9,658 nt of DNA, taken from Saprospiraceae bacterium. GTDB taxonomy: Bacteria; Bacteroidota; Bacteroidia; Chitinophagales; Saprospiraceae. A model generated the notes under the pieces. It was not told the origin of the DNA. It searched no databases and was given only the letters and a program-made list of their open reading frames with translations. The position numbers and the translations under genes are program-made. The DNA is taken from assembly GCA_020437045.1 (NCBI GenBank), contig JAGQWV010000641.1, forward strand, positions 1-9,658, given 5' to 3'. This document shows positions 6,887-9,658 of the stretch, piece by piece; the stretch's first letter is position 1; each line of letters starts with the position of its first letter.

Positions 6887-8314
6887 ATGAAGCGACGAAC
6901 ATTTTTAAAAACTTCCGGTGTTGCTGCAGGAGCGGCATCGGTCATTCCCGGGACAGCAGAATCGATAACCGCTAAGGCAGCATTCGCCAAAAAGAGAGTG
7001 GCACTGGTAGGCGCCGGCATTAGGGGCACTTCTTTTTGGGGCAGAAATCTGGTCAATCGATACAGTGATATTTTGGAGTTCGTAGCCCTATCTGACATAA
7101 ATTCGGGACGCCTAGCGTACGCGAAAGAATATATGAATGTCAATTGTCCCGTGTTTACAGATTTCGATAAAATGTTGCAAGAAATCAAACCGGATGTCCT
7201 AATAGTCACCACGGTTGATGCTACTCATCATGAATTTATTATTAAAGGTTTGAAAGCAGGCGTTCAGGTTATTACGGAAAAACCATTAACCACTGATGAA
7301 ACAAAATGCCGGGCCATACTGGATGCAGAAAAGGAAGCAGGAAGACAAATTATCGTCGGATTTAATTATCGATGGGCTCCTCACGCGACGAAAATAAAAG
7401 AATTACTTGCCGAGGAAGCGGTCGGGAAAATTACATCCTGTGACTTCCATTGGTATTTAAATACTTATCATGGTGCTTCCTATTTTCGTAGATGGCATGG
7501 ACTCATGAATCGCAGTGGTTCACTCTGGGTACATAAAGCCACTCATCATTTTGATTTACTCAACTGGTGGCTGGATTCGGATCCCGTCGAAGTATCAGCA
7601 TATGGATCGCTCGAACACTATGGACACAATCACGCTTTCAGAGGGGCGAATTGTCGTAATTGTGCTTACACAGATCAATGTAAATTTTATTATGATATAG
7701 CTGCCAGCGAGAGAGACTATAAACTATATGCAGAAAACGAAAAGTATGACGGATATATTCGCGATAACTGTTTGTGGAGACCGGAGATTGATATTTTCGA
7801 TAAGATGTCAGCACAAATAAAGTACGCTAATGGAGTTATCGTAAATTATTCGCTGACCACCTATTCTCCTTATGAAGGCTGGAGAGTTGCATTTAATGGC
7901 ATGAATGGCCGGATAGATTCAACGGAAGATATCCCCTGGGAAGATGCAAACATGGCTGATCAATCGGCTCTACATGAAGCAGAAATGGCTCAGGGCAATA
8001 ATGAGATCGAAAAATTTCATCAGGTGATGGTGATGAAAAACTTTGAAAAGGATATCGAGATTATTAAAATACCGGCACCCAGAGGAGGGCATGGTGGTGG
8101 AGACGAGCGTCTTCAGGACAAAATTTTTAAAGTGCAGGATGCCCCGGATCCCTTACGTCATGCTGCCGGAAGTCGTGATGGAGCGATGTCGATAATGATT
8201 GGAATTGCTGCCCGTAAAAGCATCAAAGAAGGGCGCCCCATAAAGATCAGCGAATTAACCGATATCGAACCTATGCCGGTCAGACCCCCATATTTTAAAG
8301 GTGTCAAATTTTAA
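6887..8314 (+). CDS. Tat-exported Gfo/Idh/MocA-family oxidoreductase
   Basis: This 475-residue protein is a NAD(P)-dependent sugar-type oxidoreductase predicted to be exported folded to the periplasm. It starts MKRRTFLKTSGVAAGAA, a twin-arginine signal (RR at 3-4, F6, L7) with a short alanine/glycine-rich core. The Rossmann domain begins at VALVGAGIRG (38-47), and the family EKP motif is at 131-133. The C-terminal alpha/beta domain has KATHHFDLLNWW (217-228), giving the H-x-x-D pair H220/D223. An insertion carries C256, C259 and C265 (CxxCx5C) with a further C295, a pattern suited to a structural metal. The tail has GGHGGGDERL (400-409) and GSRDGAMSIMIGIAARKSI (428-446), which recur in the Bacteroidota and Planctomycetota branch of the family as I know it. 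The substrate is unknown; related proteins act on sugars, inositols or glycosides. It is divergent from glpK, and a GNAT gene follows 58 bp later. Confidence 0.9.
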   Translation: MKRRTFLKTSGVAAGAASVIPGTAESITAKAAFAKKRVALVGAGIRGTSFWGRNLVNRYSDILEFVALSDINSGRLAYAKEYMNVNCPVFTDFDKMLQEIKPDVLIVTTVDATHHEFIIKGLKAGVQVITEKPLTTDETKCRAILDAEKEAGRQIIVGFNYRWAPHATKIKELLAEEAVGKITSCDFHWYLNTYHGASYFRRWHGLMNRSGSLWVHKATHHFDLLNWWLDSDPVEVSAYGSLEHYGHNHAFRGANCRNCAYTDQCKFYYDIAASERDYKLYAENEKYDGYIRDNCLWRPEIDIFDKMSAQIKYANGVIVNYSLTTYSPYEGWRVAFNGMNGRIDSTEDIPWEDANMADQSALHEAEMAQGNNEIEKFHQVMVMKNFEKDIEIIKIPAPRGGHGGGDERLQDKIFKVQDAPDPLRHAAGSRDGAMSIMIGIAARKSIKEGRPIKISELTDIEPMPVRPPYFKGVKF

Positions 8315-8327
8315 ATGCTACCGTCAA

Positions 8328-8351
8328 TTTGGGTGTATTTGTACCACCAAA
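8328..8351. terminator. Imperfect inverted repeat after the Gfo/Idh gene
   Basis: The arms TTTGGGTGTA and TACCACCAAA flank a four-base loop (TTTG). They pair over ten positions with two mismatches. The repeat lies 13 bp after the oxidoreductase stop codon and 21 bp before the acetyltransferase start. No T-run follows on the plus strand, so it is at best a weak terminator or an RNA stem that affects processing. Confidence 0.2.
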
Positions 8352-8372
8352 TAAAAATCATTCCGGCAATCG

Positions 8373-8816
8373 ATGGATTTTAAAATCATCAGACCAGCTG
8401 CAAAAGATTATTCCAAGTTGGTATCCATTTGGGAGGCATCGGTGCGGGCTACACATCATTTCCTTCCGGAGCAATACCTAGTGGAGATTAAGATGCTTTT
8501 GCCTCAGTACTTATCTCACACAGAGCTTTATACACTGGAGAATCAGGCCAGTCAAATCATAGGATTTTTGGGAATTCTCGATGGTAAAATTGAAATGTTA
8601 TTCGTCCATCCTGACTGGTTTGGCCAGGGTGCTGGCACCCAATTGGTTCATCATGCGCTTAGAGCGTTAAATGTCCGCTTGGTTGACGTAAATGAACAAA
8701 ACACCAGGGCCGTAGATTTCTACAAAAAACTGGGTTATACCGTAATGGAGAGGGACGATCTGGATGCGTCCGGTCAACCATTCCCCATATTGCATCTTAT
8801 AAACCGGAATGATTAA
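8373..8816 (+). CDS. GNAT-family N-acetyltransferase, YjaB-like
   Basis: This small cytoplasmic acetyltransferase (147 residues) would transfer an acetyl group from acetyl-CoA to an amine on an unknown substrate. The GNAT fold is recognisable: strand region IIGFLGILDGKIEMLFVHPD (62-81), then the pantetheine-binding loop FGQGAGTQLV (83-92), and the motif-B end VNEQNTRAVDFYKKLGY (106-122). By memory the length, the VNEQN...FYKK.G segment and the C-terminal G.P.P.L.L pattern match E. coli YjaB closely, a protein of poorly defined role. The arginine or glutamine that usually opens the loop (R/QxxGxG/A) is phenylalanine here (F83). The ATG follows the oxidoreductase gene by 58 bp, so cotranscription is possible, but no shared pathway is evident. 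The family call is firm; the substrate is unknown. Confidence 0.88.
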   Translation: MDFKIIRPAAKDYSKLVSIWEASVRATHHFLPEQYLVEIKMLLPQYLSHTELYTLENQASQIIGFLGILDGKIEMLFVHPDWFGQGAGTQLVHHALRALNVRLVDVNEQNTRAVDFYKKLGYTVMERDDLDASGQPFPILHLINRND

Positions 8817-8928
8817 CATCTACAGTCAAAGAAACTTTTTGTGTTGCTTTTAATAAAGTTATGTGAAATAATGAAAAGCTTTGTACTCATTACAAAACTA
8901 TGCAAAAGATCGGACGACCAATTAGATT

Positions 8929-9658
8929 ATGAAAGTTCTGCGCAGGATAGCGTTCTGGCTTAGTACCATTTCTATCATTATCATTCTTCTGGATCTGGGT
9001 TTTGATCAGACACCATTCATTCAAGATCTGATTGATGGAACTTATCTGATTGTTCTAAGCTTGGGCTTGATATTGATCGTCTTCCGGTATCTTACACCAT
9101 CGGAGCGTCCCCGTAAAAATGTCTGGTTTCTCGATCTTCTATTTTTGTTGGTTTTTATTCTCGTCACCTTAGCCTACCTGGATTGGATAGCGGCACCTGT
9201 TTTTGGAATTCCGACCTGGATTCATTTATTGATCTGGATTTTCTTTTTCCGTGAGTTCTTTCTACTGGACATTAATTTGAACCGGCGTTATTTAAACCCG
9301 GCCCAGTTTTTTATTACCAGTTTTATCCTGATGACCCTACTGGGAGCACTCGTTCTTATGCTACCCCGTGCTACCTACGAGGGAATTTCCTTCCTAGATG
9401 CTTTATTTACTGCTACCAGTGCAGTCTGTGTCACAGGCTTAATCGTAGTAGACACTGGCACCTATTTCACTCCCTTCGGTCAAACTTCCATTGTCATTTT
9501 GATACAACTGGGAGGTCTGGGCATTATGACACTTACCAGCTATTTCAGCTATTTTTTCAGGGGAGGTACGACTTATGAAAATCAGCTTTTATTGAAGGAT
9601 ATGACAAATGCCGATAAAATTGCTGAGGTATTCGAAACCCTCAAGAAAATACTATTAA
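8929..9658 (+). CDS. TrkH/KtrB-type potassium uptake protein, N-terminal part
   Basis: The open frame runs without a stop to the window end, giving 243 residues of an integral membrane potassium transporter; the C-terminal half lies outside. Hydrophobic spans are near 8-25, 38-54, 66-84, 96-112 and 127-146. The first pore loop follows, with the filter TSAVCVTGL at 163-171 (G170), then a span including ILIQLGGLGIMTL (190-202) that is diagnostic for the TrkH/TrkG/KtrB superfamily. About four spans precede the first pore module, more than in classical KtrB, as in longer Bacteroidota forms. The start is the first ATG after an in-frame TAG at 8923-8925. A TrkA/KtrA-type nucleotide-binding partner would be expected elsewhere. 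The gene is 112 bp after the acetyltransferase gene with no obvious functional tie. Confidence 0.92.
   Translation, partial: MKVLRRIAFWLSTISIIIILLDLGFDQTPFIQDLIDGTYLIVLSLGLILIVFRYLTPSERPRKNVWFLDLLFLLVFILVTLAYLDWIAAPVFGIPTWIHLLIWIFFFREFFLLDINLNRRYLNPAQFFITSFILMTLLGALVLMLPRATYEGISFLDALFTATSAVCVTGLIVVDTGTYFTPFGQTSIVILIQLGGLGIMTLTSYFSYFFRGGTTYENQLLLKDMTNADKIAEVFETLKKILL

Noticed and set aside
6868..7212. Minus-strand open frame of 114 codons opposite the start of the oxidoreductase gene
   Set aside because: It is antisense to the strongly conserved Rossmann domain, has no recognisable motif, and looks like a codon-bias shadow.
7652..7771. Iron-sulfur cluster reading of the cysteines in the oxidoreductase
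   Set aside because: The CxxCx5C...C spacing does not match a ferredoxin-type motif, and the family has no known cluster; structural metal is the simpler view.
8817..8928. Possible promoter for the TrkH gene
   Set aside because: TTTG elements are present (for example in TTTTTGTG) but no TAnnTTTG follows at the right spacing.
8871..8963. Short open frame of 30 codons starting ATGAAAAGC before and overlapping the trkH start
   Set aside because: It overlaps the trkH coding region in another frame, has no hydrophobic or motif content, and no ribosome binding site.
106..9658. Mobile element, defence island or CRISPR array
   Set aside because: No transposase, integrase, nuclease, terminal repeats or regularly spaced repeats were seen; the genes are ordinary metabolic, regulatory and transport genes.

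Overview
The window looks like chromosomal DNA of a free-living member of the Bacteroidota, perhaps near the Saprospiria/Lewinella side of the phylum, although that finer placement is a guess. Three things point this way: a compact ECF sigma factor paired with a FecR-type anti-sigma protein carrying a DUF4974/STN-like C-terminal domain, a Tat-exported Gfo/Idh oxidoreductase of a type common in this phylum, and starts with poor Shine-Dalgarno sequences. Base composition is moderate and AT-leaning throughout. I see no tRNA, rRNA, insertion sequence, phage gene or CRISPR array.

The left two thirds (about 106-6736) is a run of five minus-strand genes. Read in the direction of transcription they are glycerol kinase (glpK), glycerol-3-phosphate dehydrogenase (glpD, whose start overlaps the end of glpK), an ECF sigma factor, its FecR-like membrane anti-sigma partner, and a long-chain acyl-CoA ligase. 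GlpK and GlpD convert glycerol to glycerol 3-phosphate and then to dihydroxyacetone phosphate. No glycerol facilitator (glpF) is visible. The sigma/FecR pair has no SusC/TonB receptor beside it, so what it senses and controls is unknown. The acyl-CoA ligase would activate fatty acids, so glycerol and fatty-acid use (the two halves of lipid breakdown) flank the sigma pair. The gaps of 80-125 bp around the last three genes mean one shared transcript is possible but not shown.

The right third (6887-9658) is on the plus strand, divergent from glpK across 150 bp. It holds a Tat-exported Gfo/Idh/MocA oxidoreductase, a YjaB-like GNAT acetyltransferase, and the first 243 codons of a TrkH/KtrB-type potassium channel-transporter cut by the window end.

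Most of the window is recognisable metabolism and transport. I found no convincing new system. The points most worth following are the receptor-less ECF/FecR pair inside a lipid-related gene run, the cysteine cluster in the exported oxidoreductase, and a short palindrome between the two divergent promoters.
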